6,990 bases of DNA from Bacteroidales bacterium. GTDB taxonomy: Bacteria; Bacteroidota; Bacteroidia; Bacteroidales; P3. Positions 6,848-6,990 of the stretch are shown piece by piece. The stretch's first letter is position 1, and the number at the start of each line of letters is the position of its first letter. A program made the translations under genes and the position numbers. The stretch spans positions 1-6,990 of the forward strand of contig JALNVJ010000079.1 in the NCBI GenBank assembly GCA_023227645.1, written 5' to 3'. The notes under the pieces are model-generated. The model did not search any database. It was not told the origin of the DNA and saw only the letters and a program-made list of their open reading frames with translations.

Positions 6848-6990
6848 ATTTAAACCCCTTCTTTTCAAATTTAAACCCCTTCTTTTTAAAAAAAGGTTAA
6901 GTCTTTTTCAATTTATATTAAGTCTTTTTTTAAAAAGAGTAAGTCTTTTTTCACAAAGAGTAAGTTTAATTCTAAATCCTCTTGCTCTTC
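6848..6990. repeat. 21-bp periodic repeat array with phased T-tracts, reaching the right edge
   Basis: Units start at 6848, 6869, 6890, 6911, 6932 and 6953, with a partial one at 6974. The first two differ at a single base and contain AAACCCCTTCTTTT; later ones contain TTAAGTCTTTTT or GTAAGTCTTTTT. Despite this sequence change, a C followed by four or more T starts at exactly 21-bp intervals, with T-tracts beginning at 6862, 6883, 6904, 6925 and 6946. The sixth unit is degenerate. The spacing equals two turns of B-DNA, so intrinsic curvature is plausible. Confidence 0.85.
6913..6990 (-). CDS. Possible C-terminal end of a gene entering from the right edge
   Basis: A minus-strand frame is open from the window edge to TAA at 6915-6913, giving 25 residues that begin EEQEDLEL and include LLFVKKDLLFLKKDLI. 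The 21-bp array here corresponds to a seven-residue repeat (KKDLLFL). The same frame shows more heptad-like pieces after the stop (IEKDLTFF), interrupted by further stops. It could be the tail of a real gene whose end overlaps or arose from the repeat array, or a chance opening in repetitive DNA. No family is recognised, and the part inside the window is too short to decide. Confidence 0.25.
   Translation of the reverse strand, partial: EEQEDLELNLLFVKKDLLFLKKDLI

Noticed and set aside
6742..6849. A 35-codon minus-strand frame starting MNHRFNF
   Set aside because: It is low-complexity and Phe-rich, starts inside the 21-bp array right after an in-frame stop, and has no recognisable homology or promoter.
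6848..6990. CRISPR array
   Set aside because: The 21-bp units are contiguous with no unique spacers, and the repeat is low-complexity.

Overview
The window is AT-rich DNA that most likely comes from a member of the Bacteroidota. Three things point there: a C-terminal type IX secretion (T9SS) sorting domain, a gingipain-family (C25) peptidase, and promoters of the Bacteroidota type (TTTG, then TAnnTTTG) with no clear Shine-Dalgarno sequences. I cannot name a genus.

Layout. From 2654 leftwards, on the minus strand and running off the left edge, lies a secreted C25 cysteine peptidase: signal peptide, propeptide-like region, catalytic domain with a His/Cys pair at gingipain spacing, then beta-sandwich modules. 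Positions 2655-3029 are a divergent intergenic region. It carries a very good promoter for the right-hand gene, a plausible promoter for the peptidase with a 10-bp inverted repeat around its upstream half, and a strongly C-rich, G-poor segment. From 3030 to 6608, on the plus strand, lies a 1192-residue surface or secreted protein: signal peptide, nine 23-residue BspA-type leucine-rich repeats, a second and different leucine-rich solenoid, an InlB B-repeat-like module, six tandem copies of a ~51-residue two-cysteine module, an FN3-like domain and a T9SS type A sorting tail. After its stop the DNA is non-coding but structured: a long imperfect hairpin (probable terminator), a perfect 16-bp stem whose arms are tandem 8-mers, and a 21-bp periodic array that reaches the right edge.

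How the genes fit together. Both products carry signal peptides. The right-hand one is clearly T9SS cargo, and the peptidase probably is too, although its C-terminus lies outside the window. A protease and a large repeat-rich adhesin-like protein, each with its own promoter, suggest a cell-surface or extracellular role such as adhesion, polymer or protein degradation, or interaction with other cells. This is inference from domain content; no specific substrate or partner can be read from the sequence. I see no CRISPR array, tRNA, rRNA, transposase or phage gene. The most unusual signals are the repeat structures inside the large protein and in the right-hand non-coding region.
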